Assembly: GCA_008931825.1 (NCBI GenBank)
Contig: QXVZ01003612.1
Span: forward strand, 1 to 31,802
Origin: Phallusia fumigata
Taxonomy: Eukaryota; Chordata; Ascidiacea; Phlebobranchia; Ascidiidae
Length of the DNA: 31,802 nt
Direction: 5' to 3'
Shown here: piece after piece, positions 31,749 to 31,802 of the stretch
Numbering within the stretch: the first letter of the stretch is position 1
How the letters are laid out: each line of letters starts with the position of its first letter
Translations under genes and position numbers: made by a program
Notes under the pieces: model-generated
Database searches by the model: none
What the model saw: the letters and a program-made list of their open reading frames with translations, nothing else
Told to the model about the DNA's origin: nothing

Positions 31749-31802
31749 CAGGCAAAAACGCATGGGTCCCCACACACGCAAAGTTGTAGAAATTGTGGTT
31801 CA

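Noticed and set aside
1..31802. CRISPR arrays, bacterial operons, rRNA
   Set aside because: No regularly spaced short repeats and no prokaryotic signals. Gene structure is clearly eukaryotic.

Overview
This is eukaryotic nuclear DNA, AT-rich, with compact multi-exon genes (introns often 60-500 bp, GT-AG) and many short DNA transposons. A STAT of the STAT5/6 class beside a selenocysteine iodothyronine deiodinase, with very small introns, points to an invertebrate deuterostome. An ascidian tunicate (Ciona-like) is my best guess, inferred from style and content and not proven. Three single-N positions (11429, 19729, 21083) are each flanked by near-identical direct repeats. They look like unmerged allelic contig ends from a highly heterozygous animal, so the window is inflated by about 1.6 kb.

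Left third (about 3.6-13.8 kb, + strand): a cluster of intron-less reading frames. Three (3658-4257, 5836-6657, 10428-11210) are diverged paralogs of a family I do not recognise. Two of them share an acidic N-terminus and a CCL-x-LFVCPWKP motif at exactly the same residues (34-45). All three end in what looks like a beta-trefoil-type domain (IL-1/FGF/fascin-like in style only). A truncated fourth copy (8720-8883) lies in a tandem segmental duplication that carries a Harbinger-type MITE. Downstream, at 12740-13762, is an acidic Glu/Gln/Lys-repeat protein ending in a basic aromatic/cysteine tail.

Middle (14.6-25.5 kb, - strand): a three-exon deiodinase (about 243 aa) with an in-frame UGA in GSCTUPPF and a good SECIS candidate in the 3' UTR. 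Upstream of it on the same strand is a 17-exon STAT whose exon phases close perfectly to 733 aa: coiled coil, DNA-binding domain, linker, SH2 and C-terminal phosphotyrosine motif GYIP. The usual STAT N-terminal domain is not visible and a Ser/Gln/Asn-rich first exon takes its place. Two STAT exons appear twice because of the assembly seam at 21083.

Right end (28-31.8 kb, - strand): a seven-exon gene for an uncharacterised SAMD3-like protein (about 484 aa). Only 42 bp upstream is the 3' end of a second gene of a type often seen as multicopy, transposon-like loci in animal genomes. With the subterminal-looking repeats and inverted repeats on the left side, the pair may be one mobile unit. Two hAT-type MITEs with perfect 8-bp target duplications, a long-TIR element at 28185-28450 and a tRNA-derived SINE-like sequence complete the picture. 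The genes do not form one pathway. The STAT and deiodinase are conserved housekeeping/signalling genes, and the flanks are fast-evolving or mobile.
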